From the NCBI GenBank assembly GCA_965229545.1, contig OZ245887.1:186001-250000 (forward strand): DNA of 64,000 bases, given 5' to 3'. Below are positions 37,915 through 47,840 of this stretch, piece after piece (positions within the stretch are counted from its first letter, which is position 1; every line of letters begins with the position of its first letter). The notes under the pieces are model-generated. The model worked only from the letters and a program-made list of their open reading frames with translations, had not been told where the DNA came from and did no database searches. The position numbers were made by a program, and so were the translations under genes. This DNA comes from Megaera sp965229545. Its GTDB lineage: Bacteria > Pseudomonadota > Alphaproteobacteria > Rickettsiales > Rickettsiaceae.

Positions 37915-39192
37915 CAAATCCAAAGTTATAACTTTTGCTTTTATTGCTTCAATTCTTGAAGAGTATGATGCCTTTAAGCGGCACATTACTTGGCTGAAAC
38001 TTGTTTGAGCTAGTTGATCAACAGCTTTATAAGGTTTACAGAAATTGTGAAAATGGATTTGCATTGCTTGATGAACGCGTTCATGAACAAAAACATCAAC
38101 AAAATCACTCTCCATATCTTCTATATATGAGGATGCTTTGCTAACTACTATATAACCTACTTTTTTACTAGGTGCTTTCTCATAATATCCATCAAAATCT
38201 TGTGCAAAGCTATGTGTTCCATAATTTCTGATAGTTTCTTGCCGTATATGTAAATATTACCGTGTTGGGGACTTACATTTAGTAATAATTTTATATTAGG
38301 ATCCACTTTAATAATTTTTGTTAAATCCCTTATTAATTTATTTTTTAAAGTATCTCGGGTTAATCCAGGGGGTTGACCAATATATGAGTAACTAAGTAAT
38401 TTTTAATAGTTGGGGCTATTTTTTCTGATGAATCAAAGCTTAATAAAGGCTCGTATTCTGTCATGAATTGATAACCATATTTTTTTAAATGGGTAAAAGC
38501 TGTAGCTTCTTCTTCATCAGTAAGTAGCTGTTTTGTAAAAATTGACTTCAGTTCTTTTTGGCAGTTTTTAACTACATATTCTGTAACTACTCCTAAATCC
38601 TTCCAGTTACCAATTTCTTTAGCATAATCTCCTAATTGTTTTTCTATATAAGCTTCTGTATCTTTATCAAAACGACCCCAACTATTTATTTAAGACAAAA
38701 AAGTTTTAACAAAAAATGTTTTTTGTCAGCCTGCCAGAGAAATTTGGTTGTTAATTTCAATGTCCAATAAACTTTCTTGTAACTTTAGAGAGCTTTCTTG
38801 AAATTGTTCTTTAGACTTTAGCAAACTTTTTTGAAGTTCTTCTTGTTCGTGTATAGCTTTTTCGTGTGCTTCATACGCTCGTTGTATTTGCTCTTCTAGT
38901 TCTTGGTTGATTTTATGAATTTTGTCTTTTAACTCGTTTTCGATCTTTTGCCTTTCTTCCTCGAGTTTAGCAGGCCACTCTTCTGGGTGACATTCCAGGA
39001 TAGTACCCTTGCCAAATTTTCTTATAGCTCTCAATACTTTCTGATGCAAATTTTTTTGCTGCCTCTATATCGTCAGAGGCTCTTTGCTTTAAAGATGCAT
39101 TATGCTCCTCAAGTATTTTAATTAATTCTAAGTGAATTTGGTTATCATGGTTTGTTTTTATATTTTGTAGTAATAGCTTAAATTTTTTAACC
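37915..39192 (-). pseudogene. decayed coiled-coil protein with an HExxH motif
   Basis: Minus-strand coding traces without an intact frame. From the 5' side: LLLQNIKTNHDN ... EEHNASLKQRASDD, a frameshift near 39010, a coiled-coil (EWPAKLEEERQKIENELKD to ESLLDIEINNQ, ending at 38726), a stop and a gap of about 50 bases, then WGRFDKDTEAYIEKQLGDY to LSFDSSEKIAP, a frameshift near 38395, IGQPPGLTRDTLKNKL to NVSPQHGNIYI, a frameshift near 38240, and NYGTHSFAQDFDGYYEKAP ... DFVDVFVHERVHQAMQIHFH. HERVH matches a zinc metallopeptidase HExxH helix. The 3' end is cut by the IS630 remnant. Whether the coiled-coil and HExxH parts were one gene is uncertain. Confidence 0.5.
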
Positions 39193-39394
39193 TATAGTAT
39201 TTTTCTTTTTTATAATCAACAAATATTTATAAAAATTAATGCGTATTAAATCCCTTAGCAATAAAGTTACGGTGTTTAAATTTAAAAATACTGTTTGAAT
39301 AATGTAATAAATTTAAGATACCTTATAAGGAGAAAACCTTTACTTGATTAAATTATTTCGCTGCAATATTTTTGATTTAAGCAGTTTTTTCTGA

Positions 39395-40201
39395 ATGTAT
39401 GGAATTTATAAGCAAATCATAATGTTGGATAATGTCTCTCGCTTCTTTCTAAACTTTAGCCATGATACCATAATTATTCCTTTAATTATCATAGGTTATA
39501 TATGGATTGATAGAAAAGTGTTTTTTCATGGAATTTGTTTATTGTTAACAAGTATGTTACTTAATTTAGCTCTCAAAATTACTTTTCAGGTTCCGTTAGC
39601 GCCAAGTTTAGGGAAAGAAGGGTTTGCTTTCCCAAGTGGGCACATGCAATCTTCTATAGTTTTATATGGATGGTTATTCAAATCACTAAATAAACTTATT
39701 ATTAAGGTAATGATAACCATGTTGTTAATTGGGATTAGCGCAGGTTTAGTACATTTAGGTTACCATAATTATTTTGATATTTTTGGGGCAGTATTTGCCG
39801 GATTATTGTTAATTTTTTTGTATAGTTGGTTTTTAAAAAGTTTTGGAGAAAGTATTTTATCGCTAATTATACTGCTTTTTAGTACATTATTAATGGTTTA
39901 TATCTGTTTATTAAATGAAATTAAAGAATATTCCTGGCTGGCATATTATTCTCTAATAGGTGTTATACCTTCCGAATACTGCTTTAGAAATAAACAAGCT
40001 TCAATTAGCAATAATATTAAAGTAATAGCAACAATTTTTTGTGTTACTACATTTCTGCTAGTTAATCAAATCTTTCTTCTTTTGAAAACAGATTCGTTAT
40101 TTTTATCGCAGTTAAAATGGTTATTTATAGGATTTTGTATACCATTTTCTTTGCATTTTTTAAGTTTAATAAAACCTAAAAGTCATATACAAGGGGATTA
40201 A
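39395..40201 (+). CDS. PAP2-family membrane phosphatase
   Basis: Lipid-phosphatase-like integral membrane protein of 268 residues, or 259 from the ATG at 39422. About seven hydrophobic segments. PAP2 motif 2 is FPSGHMQSS at about residues 76-84; motif 3 is HLGYHNYFDIFGA at about 120-132, containing the catalytic His and Asp. Motif 1 (K-x6-RP) is not obvious. Candidate substrates are undecaprenyl pyrophosphate or phosphatidate; not decidable here. Intact. Confidence 0.82.
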   Translation: MYGIYKQIIMLDNVSRFFLNFSHDTIIIPLIIIGYIWIDRKVFFHGICLLLTSMLLNLALKITFQVPLAPSLGKEGFAFPSGHMQSSIVLYGWLFKSLNKLIIKVMITMLLIGISAGLVHLGYHNYFDIFGAVFAGLLLIFLYSWFLKSFGESILSLIILLFSTLLMVYICLLNEIKEYSWLAYYSLIGVIPSEYCFRNKQASISNNIKVIATIFCVTTFLLVNQIFLLLKTDSLFLSQLKWLFIGFCIPFSLHFLSLIKPKSHIQGD

Positions 40202-40218
40202 GTAGGGGGTGTTTAAAA

Positions 40219-40690
40219 TTATCTAGCAAAAACGGAGCACGTATAGGCTACTGCTAGGGCATCTGTTTCATCAGAATTTTTAAGATCGGGAGTTCCGGAT
40301 ATTATGAGCTTGATCATACGTGTTACTTGGTCCTTTTCAGCGTGGACCGACTCCGACTACTGTTTTTTTTATTAAATTAGGTTTATACTCAAAATAAGGC
40401 TTATCGAACTTTCCTATTAAAGACATAAGCGCACCCCTGACGTAACCAAGTTTTAGAGAGGAGCTTGCGTTCATATTAATAAATGTTTCTTCCATAGCTA
40501 TTAAATCCGGGTCATGAAGTTCAATAATGCTCTGAACTGCATTTGTAATATAAGAAAGTCTTTTATACATTAATTCAGTAGGGGTAGTTTTTATCAGGCC
40601 ACTTGCTATATAGTTAATTTTTGGGTGATTTAGCTTTATTATACCCCATCCTAGAGAAGAGAGAGCTGGATCAATACCTAATATTTTCAT
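40219..40690 (-). pseudogene. ruvC: Holliday junction resolvase RuvC, frameshifted
   Basis: RuvC nicks four-way junctions as part of RuvABC. From the ATG at 40690: MKILGIDPALSSLGWG (Asp7), MEETFINMNASSSLKLGYVRGAL (catalytic Glu) and YKPNLIKKTVVGVG, then a one-base insertion (GGTCCACGCTG for GGTCACGCTG, near 40344) leads to an early stop at 40337. The natural continuation HAEKDQVTRMIKLIIS, then DETDALAVAYTC (last catalytic acid) to FAR, lies in the next frame and ends at 40219. Combined length about 156, as in the family. Only nine bases from acrB. A sequencing error is possible. Confidence 0.8.
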
Positions 40691-40698
40691 AACTTGAT

Positions 40699-43600
40699 TT
40701 AGTCTACTAAAGATTTTTCTTTCTTAAATGTTTGATATAATACAGGTATTACAAATATTGTAAATAAAGTGCCGATTACCATTCCTCCAACAATTACAAG
40801 ACCAATAGAATTACGTGATTCGGCTCCTGCACCATTTGCTAAAACTAAAGGTAAAGCGCCAAAAATAGTTGCTATACTTGTCATTAAGATTGGACGAAGA
40901 CGCAGCTTTGCTGATTTTACTACAGCTTCAGTAATTTTCATTCCTTGATGGCGTAATTGATTAGTAAATTCAACAAGCATAATAGCGTTTTTAGTAACTA
41001 AACCAATAAGAGTAACTAACCCAATGTTACTATACATGTTGATAGTGTTGTTAAATAATAGTAAGGCAAGAACACCGCCAGTCATTGAAAATGGGACAGC
41101 CATTAAAATTAATAATGAATCAGCAAAGCTTTCAAATTGTGCAGCTAAAACTAAAAATATGAAAATCAAAGCGAAAAGGAAGGTAACAGGAATCCCACCA
41201 GAAGATTCGTTCATTTGCTTTATTTCACCAAGATACTCTAGTTTAGTATTATTCTTATTTAACAATTCTGCTGCAATTGATTCTATCGCTTTGACGGCGT
41301 CAGCTAAAGTTTTATTAGGCGATAAGTCGGAGGTAATAGTAATAGATTTTGCCGTATTATAATGTTTATACTCCTTAACAGTGATTTTTTCCACTATATC
41401 TGCTACGGACTGGAGAGGGAGAGTATTATTATTATCGGTTTTGATAAGGATTCTATTTAAACCTTCGGGGCTGCTTCTTTCAGAATCAGAGTATTTTAGA
41501 ATTACATCGTATATATCATTACCCATTCTAAAATCTCCGACGGTTCTTCCGGCTATTAAGTATTGTACGGTTTTACCAATCGTTTCAAGACTTGTTCCAT
41601 ATCTATAAGCTTTTTCACGATTAACTATGACATCTAACGTCGGAGCGGAAGATTTGAAATCTCTCTCTACGTTTTGAAATAAAAGATTTTTTTTCATTTT
41701 ATCGATGAATTGATTTGATAACACGTCAAGTTCTTCATACTCAAGAGAACTTTGTAAGTTAAATTCAACCATTTTATCTGAACCGCCAGTACCTAGTGAT
41801 CTGGGACTAATAGCAAATATTGACATTCCGGCTATTTCAGAAAATTTTCTGTTTAAATCTTCCTTAATATCAAGATGTGACCTTTTTCTTTTATTCCATT
41901 CCTGTAAAGGTATAAAAGCCATGGTATTTTCACCTCCTCCCCAACCAATAACAGCAAAAAAACAAAATATATCTTTATCTTTTTTCATTATTTCTTCGGC
42001 TTGGAGAACAGTTTTTTCTGATTCAGCAACACTGGACCCTTCCGGTCCTGAAAATATAACTTGTAAGAAAGCTTGATCTTCTTCAGGTACAAAAGTTTTA
42101 CCAACGTATTTGAAGCTGACTATTAAAATTACTGCTGAGGTAAAGCAGATAGCAAAAAATTTCTTTTTATTTTGTATTGCTAATATTAGATTATCTATAT
42201 AAAAATTTTGAACCTTATTTAAATACAGGTCAAAAGTTTGTAATATTTTTGGTTTTGGGGCTTCGGATTTTGCAATCATTCTGCTAGTCATCATCGGTGT
42301 TAGGGTAAGGGCTACAAAACCGGAAAATAATACACAAAATGCTAGTGTCCACGCAAATTCTACAAATAACTTACCAAGAAAACCTTCAATAAAACCTATT
42401 GGTAAAAAAACAGAAGCAAGAGTAATAGTCATAGCAATTACGGCAAAACCAATCTCACTGGAAGCATCATATGCTGCTTGTATTGGGGATTTGCCAAGTT
42501 CATGACTATGTCGGAAAATGTTTTCTAACATTACGATTGCATCATCAACTACAAGGCCTATTGCTAAAATCATAGCAAGTAATGTAAAGGTATTAATGGA
42601 AAACCCTAAAAAATACATTGTCGTAAAAGTTCCAACTAAAGAAATAGGAATAGTAACAAGTGGAATAAGAGTTATTTTGGCGGAAGCTAGAAAAATATAG
42701 GTTACAAAACCAACTAAGGCAATAGCTTCAAATATTGTAAAAAATACTTCTCTGATTGATTCTTTAACAGGAATTGCTGCATCATGGGCTATTTCTACTT
42801 GTACTCCAGCAGGTAAGTTAGCTTGTATTTTAATAAGCTCTTTCCTTACACTATCTGATAATTCTATGATATTGGCTGTTGATTGTTTAATTAACCCCAC
42901 GGCCATTGATCTTTTGCCGTTATATCTTAAAATTACCTCATCCTCTAGGGGTTCTAAGGCAATTCTTGCTATATCTCCGAGTTTGATTATAGTTCCATCC
43001 TCATATTTTTTTATAATTATATTTTCAAATTCCTTTGGATTATTTAATGATGCGTTTAATCGTAGCGTAAAATTTCTTATATCCGATTTAATAGTGCCGG
43101 CCGGATAATCTTTGTTCTGGTTCGTAATAGCCTGCTCTATTTCAAAAGGGGATATTTTATGGGCAAATAACTTGCTGTTATAAGGTTCTATCCGCATGGT
43201 GTAATATCTGCCACCAAAGATAATTGAATTACCCACAGTAGGTAGTTTTTCAAGTTCTGATTTGATCTGATCATCAGCGATTTTTGTGAGTTCAAGATTA
43301 TCGTGCCTATCGCTATTAATACTTATCCAAAGGCTCGGCCAGCTATCTGAGTCAAGCTTAGCTACAGATGGCTGTTTCATATCGTCGGGAAAAATATAAT
43401 TTAAATCAGAAATTTTAGATCTTACGTCATTTAAAGCAATTTCAATATCCGTATCTAATTTAAATGAAAGTGTTATATTGCTTTCTCCAACTTTACTCTC
43501 GGAAGACATAAAATCTAGATTTTTTAGAGTTTTTAGCTCTTTCTCCATCCTTGTAGTAATTTGTTTTTCCATATAAAGTGCATCAGCTCCAGAATACTTA

Positions 43601-43746
43601 GCACTTATTGAAATTATGGGAGGAGCAATATTCGGTGTACCTCTTATTTGCAATTTGGTGTAGAATACTCCTCCCAAAGCCATAACTATAAGACTAAGGA
43701 CGATTGTAAAAACAGGTCTTTTTATACAAAGAGCAGGGAGTGTCAT
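40699..43746 (-). CDS. RND-family efflux permease (AcrB-like)
   Basis: Proton-driven inner-membrane pump of 1015 residues with twelve transmembrane helices. N-terminal CIKRPVFTIVLSLIVMALGG, proton-relay pair in GLVVDDAIVMLENI (TM4), the internal repeat half starting after FFAICFTSAVILIV, and the RND signature GLVTKNAIMLVEFTNQLR near 925. Slightly shorter than AcrB (1049). Works with the periplasmic adaptor upstream (27 bases apart) and a TolC-like channel not in the window. Intact. Confidence 0.93.
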   Translation of the reverse strand: MTLPALCIKRPVFTIVLSLIVMALGGVFYTKLQIRGTPNIAPPIISISAKYSGADALYMEKQITTRMEKELKTLKNLDFMSSESKVGESNITLSFKLDTDIEIALNDVRSKISDLNYIFPDDMKQPSVAKLDSDSWPSLWISINSDRHDNLELTKIADDQIKSELEKLPTVGNSIIFGGRYYTMRIEPYNSKLFAHKISPFEIEQAITNQNKDYPAGTIKSDIRNFTLRLNASLNNPKEFENIIIKKYEDGTIIKLGDIARIALEPLEDEVILRYNGKRSMAVGLIKQSTANIIELSDSVRKELIKIQANLPAGVQVEIAHDAAIPVKESIREVFFTIFEAIALVGFVTYIFLASAKITLIPLVTIPISLVGTFTTMYFLGFSINTFTLLAMILAIGLVVDDAIVMLENIFRHSHELGKSPIQAAYDASSEIGFAVIAMTITLASVFLPIGFIEGFLGKLFVEFAWTLAFCVLFSGFVALTLTPMMTSRMIAKSEAPKPKILQTFDLYLNKVQNFYIDNLILAIQNKKKFFAICFTSAVILIVSFKYVGKTFVPEEDQAFLQVIFSGPEGSSVAESEKTVLQAEEIMKKDKDIFCFFAVIGWGGGENTMAFIPLQEWNKRKRSHLDIKEDLNRKFSEIAGMSIFAISPRSLGTGGSDKMVEFNLQSSLEYEELDVLSNQFIDKMKKNLLFQNVERDFKSSAPTLDVIVNREKAYRYGTSLETIGKTVQYLIAGRTVGDFRMGNDIYDVILKYSDSERSSPEGLNRILIKTDNNNTLPLQSVADIVEKITVKEYKHYNTAKSITITSDLSPNKTLADAVKAIESIAAELLNKNNTKLEYLGEIKQMNESSGGIPVTFLFALIFIFLVLAAQFESFADSLLILMAVPFSMTGGVLALLLFNNTINMYSNIGLVTLIGLVTKNAIMLVEFTNQLRHQGMKITEAVVKSAKLRLRPILMTSIATIFGALPLVLANGAGAESRNSIGLVIVGGMVIGTLFTIFVIPVLYQTFKKEKSLVD

Positions 43747-43772
43747 TATTTTTTATACAATAAATTAGGCCT

Positions 43773-44798
43773 TCAAGTTCCAGAAGGTTCAGTCTTGCTA
43801 TTAACTACTACTTCTGCACCATCATATACTTTGGTTAAACCATCGAGAACTATCATATCTCCTTCCTTTAATTCATTTGATAATAGCTCTATCATGTTGT
43901 TTGTCCTTACTCCTAAAGTTACAAATACTTGTTTAACTTTGTTTTCTGGAGTAATTACATAAACAAAATCTCCCTGATTATTTTTTAAAACAGCTTTTTC
44001 AGGTAAAGCAAGGGCTTGATGCTTATTGAAAATTATATCAGTTTCTACAAATGCGCCGTGTAGCAAATTATCGCTATAAGGAAATTCAAATTTAGCAGTA
44101 ATAGCGCCGTTATTAGATAAATAATCTGATATAGCTAGAATTTTGCCAGGTATAATTTCATCACTTGTTCCATGAGCACTAACTGCATCCGAAGTTAATA
44201 TTCTGCCACGCAATATTTCTGGAAGTTCAACAAATATATAAAAGTCACTTTTTGTTATAAGACTAAATAAATAATCACCTTCTTTTACTTCATCGGCTAT
44301 ATTGGCTCTAATTACCCCTACATAACCATCTTCCATGGTTTTAATTACCATATCATCATAGGTTTTTAGAGCTTTTGCGTATTCACTTCTAGCTTGCTCC
44401 AACGATGCTTTTGATTTATTGATTTCTTCTATATTGATGATGTTTTTTCTCAAAAGTGATAAGTTGCGGTTGTGGGTTGATTCTGCAAGGTATAAATTTG
44501 CTTCAGCTTGTGATTTTAATTTTTCTGCAATTTCTTTATCTATAATTATTACTATATCACCTTTTGCTATTTTAGCAGCTTGCATGTTAGATATGAAATC
44601 AACTTTTCCTTTTACTTTCGCAAAGTAATCCTTGCTGTTTGCAAGTTTAGCTTGTCCGATTGCCGTGTATTTTTCGTAGAATTCGGCTGTAGTTAATTTT
44701 TCCGGTATAATACTAACCTTCTGCTGGGGATGTGAACTAGCTAACGTACTCTGCTGAAATACTAATAATAGTAGGGTTAAAAATAGAAAATTTTTCAT
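43773..44798 (-). CDS. RND efflux periplasmic adaptor (AcrA/MexA-like)
   Basis: Membrane-fusion protein of 341 residues. Signal peptide at about 1-20; barrel-sandwich and alpha-hairpin region in the first half (AEANLYLAESTHNRNLSLLRKNIINIEE), lipoyl half-motif near TMEDGYVGVIRANIADEVKEGD, then the beta-barrel and membrane-proximal domains (GDFVYVITPENKVKQVFVTLG). No lipobox cysteine. Directly ahead of the permease, forming a two-gene operon with ruvC behind it. Confidence 0.9.
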   Translation of the reverse strand: MKNFLFLTLLLLVFQQSTLASSHPQQKVSIIPEKLTTAEFYEKYTAIGQAKLANSKDYFAKVKGKVDFISNMQAAKIAKGDIVIIIDKEIAEKLKSQAEANLYLAESTHNRNLSLLRKNIINIEEINKSKASLEQARSEYAKALKTYDDMVIKTMEDGYVGVIRANIADEVKEGDYLFSLITKSDFYIFVELPEILRGRILTSDAVSAHGTSDEIIPGKILAISDYLSNNGAITAKFEFPYSDNLLHGAFVETDIIFNKHQALALPEKAVLKNNQGDFVYVITPENKVKQVFVTLGVRTNNMIELLSNELKEGDMIVLDGLTKVYDGAEVVVNSKTEPSGT

Positions 44799-44972
44799 AA
44801 AAGCGAAAATAGGTAATAAATCAATTTATTATAATTATTTTATCATCTATTTTCAGTAAATTATTGCTAGTTCCGCCAATTTATCAAATAGAGCATAGGA
44901 ACTGCGCTAAAACCACCATACTTTATCCCCTTTTCCAGAACATAGCCAGTAATTGCAAGTTAAAAACAGTTT

Positions 44973-46304
44973 CTATAATCTTGGTTTTGACCAATCAGGA
45001 TCAGAAGCGTCATAAGGTGTCGGCAGTACTCTTTCATTATAACCGGTAAAATCAATAGTATGTAACCTACTTAAACCACTTGTTTTATGGCCAGTAGGCT
45101 TGCTTCCTTTAGTAAATAATATTACCCGTCCGTTTGGTGCCCAGCATGGGCTCTCTACAAGATAACCGCTAGCAATCAATCGCTCATTACTATAGGTAGA
45201 TGTTGGGTTATACTTCATGACTCCTATAGTAAAGCCAAAATCTCTACTTACTCTGGTAAAAGCTATATAATTATTAACTGACCAGCTTGGTTCTGCATAA
45301 GATCCGCTGCTGCTGATCCTCCTGATATTTGAGCCATTTCTGTCCATAATATATATTTGTCGTAAGCCGTCTTTATCAGACTGGAATAATATTTCTTTTC
45401 CATCAGGAGAATAACTAGGAGAGGTAAAAATACTAGCACCATGCGTTAGCTGAGTTTTCTTTTTAGTAACCAAATCAATTTCATATATATGAGTTCTACC
45501 ATTTTGAGCAATTGAAATCAGTGCAGTTCTCCCGTCAGGCGCAAAATGGGGAGCGAATGACATTCCTGGAAAATTACCAAGCAAAGAACTTTTACCGCTT
45601 GCTAAATCAAGCATAAAAACTTGTGGAATCCTATTTTTGTACGATAAATATAATATTTTTTTACCGTCGGGGGAGAACCGAGGCGTTAAAACGAGGGTTG
45701 AACCATCAGTAAGATATCGATGATTCTCGCCGTCCTGATCCATTATTGCTATTCTCTTTATCCTTTTTGTATAAGGGCCTTTTTCTGATACATAAACAAT
45801 TCTGGTATCAAAATATCCATCATACCCAGTTATTTTTTTGTATATTTTATCAGCAATTTTATGTGCTCCCCTACGCCAAATCGCTTCAGAAAGTTCTAAG
45901 GTTTCAGACACTAATTGAGTTTCAAGTATGGTATCCCAGAGAATGAATTTTACCTTTAGCTTACCAGAGTCAAGCCTTTGAACCTCACCGTTAACTAATA
46001 AGTTCGCATTTATCTGCTGCCAGGCGGCAAACAAAGGTTTATGACTCACTCCTGTTTTGTTTTCTATAAAGGCAGCATTAGAAATAGGGCGAAACACCCC
46101 ACAATTATACAGATCGTTTTTAATAACTTTTACTATATTCTCGGCACTTTTTACATCAGCGTGGTTATGACCAGAAAATTCATTTATGGCAATAGGTATA
46201 GGGTCAATATTACCTTCTGTTATGTCTATGGTTGTGATAGCAAAAATATTAGGGGTGGCAAAAAATATAGCCAAACAAATTAAATTCCAAAAGGTTTTGA
46301 TCAT
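44973..46304 (-). CDS. tolB: Tol-Pal system translocation protein TolB
   Basis: Periplasmic beta-propeller protein of 443 residues that binds Pal and TolA. Signal peptide at about 1-22, an N-terminal alpha/beta domain to about 165, then five or six WD-like repeats with the recurrent FSPDGKKI/YSPDGKEI pattern. An upstream AGGAGA is spaced well for the ATG at 46304. It is last in the run tolQ-tolR-tolA-tolB; pal is not adjacent. Confidence 0.94.
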   Translation of the reverse strand: MIKTFWNLICLAIFFATPNIFAITTIDITEGNIDPIPIAINEFSGHNHADVKSAENIVKVIKNDLYNCGVFRPISNAAFIENKTGVSHKPLFAAWQQINANLLVNGEVQRLDSGKLKVKFILWDTILETQLVSETLELSEAIWRRGAHKIADKIYKKITGYDGYFDTRIVYVSEKGPYTKRIKRIAIMDQDGENHRYLTDGSTLVLTPRFSPDGKKILYLSYKNRIPQVFMLDLASGKSSLLGNFPGMSFAPHFAPDGRTALISIAQNGRTHIYEIDLVTKKKTQLTHGASIFTSPSYSPDGKEILFQSDKDGLRQIYIMDRNGSNIRRISSSGSYAEPSWSVNNYIAFTRVSRDFGFTIGVMKYNPTSTYSNERLIASGYLVESPCWAPNGRVILFTKGSKPTGHKTSGLSRLHTIDFTGYNERVLPTPYDASDPDWSKPRL

Positions 46305-46431
46305 ATTTTATCTCCTAAAGATATAAAATTTTGCTGCATAACTTACTATAAGATTTTGCTTAAGTAAACCTTTATGCAAAGGCCTGAGATTATAGCAAGA
46401 TAGGTAAATATAAGCATCCATAACATCTTTA

Positions 46432-47409
46432 TCACATCATGCTACTTGGATCAAAACGTAATTTAAATTCTTTCCAAACATTATAACGCTCGGGACGCAA
46501 ATTCTTTATCGGGCTAGCTTTTTTTACTGCTCTTCGACCAGTTTCTTCAACAAGAACTTGTAGTTGTTTGTCTCCTGTTAATCCACTTACTTGGATTATG
46601 GTCACGTTGCCTTCTACATCTAATTTTACATGAAATATTACTTCTATACCATCAATTCCCGCAGGTTTATCCCAATGCTTGATAATTTGCTGTTTTATAA
46701 GCATTTCTTCTGTAATTGACAAAGGCGCATCTTCGTCAGCGTTATTACCTTTTGCAAACTTACCTTCATTTGGTGGGCTTGGAGGAGTTCTATTCGGAGA
46801 CCTTCGTTCAGTACCCTCTGATTCTTTTTCAAGATTTGCTAGTAATGAATCCATTATATCTTCTTGTTTTTTAGGTGTTTTTTTAGTAGTTTCTTCTTTT
46901 TTTGCTTGCGGTTGCTTAACCTCTTTTTTTATTGGAGCTGGCTTCTTTTTATCTTCTTTTTTTAGGGTTTCTGGCTTCTTTTTTACCGGTTTTGGCTCTT
47001 CTTTTTTCGGGGCTTCTTCTTCCTTTTTTTTCTCCGGTATAATTTCAGCTTTTTTTGAAGGTGTCATTTTCTCTTCTTTCGGTGTTTCTGTTTTTTTTTC
47101 TACCGATTTTGGCTCTTCCTGTTTTGGAGAATCTTCTTTTTGCTCTAAATTTTCTTTTGGTGAGGAAGCCGATTTCTCAATTTTCTGAGATTTTTTAATT
47201 TCTTTTGGTTCAGGTGTTTTAACACCTTGATCTCTTACGTGAGTGATATCCGATACCGTCAGCATTTCAAAAGTTATAAAGTTCTGTTCTTCCGGTGCTT
47301 TTTTAAATATTGAAGGTATACCGTAAATAAATACTCCAATAAAAATTAAATGTAGTACCAGAGAAATGACTAAATCTTTTTGAAAAGCTTTTTGCTCCTG
47401 ATTCTTCAT
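46432..47409 (-). CDS. tolA: TolA-like protein (TonB C-terminal domain)
   Basis: 325-residue inner-membrane anchored protein. One transmembrane helix at about 12-32; a long Lys/Glu/Pro-rich linker (about 60-195) replaces the usual helical repeat; the C-terminal TolA/TonB domain at about 230-325 contains IIKHWDKPAGIDG and FHVKLDVEGNVTIIQVSG. It starts at the base after the tolR stop. Links TolQR energy to TolB-Pal at the outer membrane during division. Confidence 0.86.
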   Translation of the reverse strand: MKNQEQKAFQKDLVISLVLHLIFIGVFIYGIPSIFKKAPEEQNFITFEMLTVSDITHVRDQGVKTPEPKEIKKSQKIEKSASSPKENLEQKEDSPKQEEPKSVEKKTETPKEEKMTPSKKAEIIPEKKKEEEAPKKEEPKPVKKKPETLKKEDKKKPAPIKKEVKQPQAKKEETTKKTPKKQEDIMDSLLANLEKESEGTERRSPNRTPPSPPNEGKFAKGNNADEDAPLSITEEMLIKQQIIKHWDKPAGIDGIEVIFHVKLDVEGNVTIIQVSGLTGDKQLQVLVEETGRRAVKKASPIKNLRPERYNVWKEFKLRFDPSSMM

Positions 47410-47838
47410 TTACTTGTGCTTTATATCCGAAATTAATGCCACTTTGGTAAATCCTGCATTATGTATTTCAGCTATTGTTTCAACAATCTTGCCGTAAGAA
47501 ACGTTTTTATCTCCTTTAACAAAGATCCTTGTATCTTTTTTTTCTTTAGTAATACTTTTAAGTTTTATTACAAGTTCCGAAAATGGGGTTTTCGTTTCCG
47601 TAATAAATATATCTCCTTCTTTGTTAATGGTTATGACCAGAGGTATATCCTGACCGGATATCGGACTCGATTTAGTTTCAGGCAAATCTACTTCTACCCC
47701 TGCTACGAGCATAGGGGAAGTAACCATAAAAATAATTAGCAGGACGAGCATAACATCTACCATGGGGGTAACGTTTATTTCACTCATTAACCTGCCTCTT
47801 CCCCGTCTGCTATTGTTTTTAGAAATATTTATTGCCAT
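47410..47838 (-). CDS. tolR: TolR/ExbD biopolymer transport protein
   Basis: 142 residues: short basic N-terminus, one transmembrane helix with the key Asp in INVTPMVDVMLVLLIIFMV (Asp at about residue 28), and a periplasmic domain. Lies between tolQ (2-base gap) and tolA (no gap). The MSEINVTPMVDV block is the TolR signature. Confidence 0.95.
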   Translation of the reverse strand: MAINISKNNSRRGRGRLMSEINVTPMVDVMLVLLIIFMVTSPMLVAGVEVDLPETKSSPISGQDIPLVITINKEGDIFITETKTPFSELVIKLKSITKEKKDTRIFVKGDKNVSYGKIVETIAEIHNAGFTKVALISDIKHK

Positions 47839-47840
47839 AA

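Noticed and set aside
46600..47230. Long open frame on the plus strand opposite the tolA linker
   Set aside because: It is a shadow of the Lys/Glu/Pro-rich linker codons; it has no homology-like pattern and no ribosome binding site.
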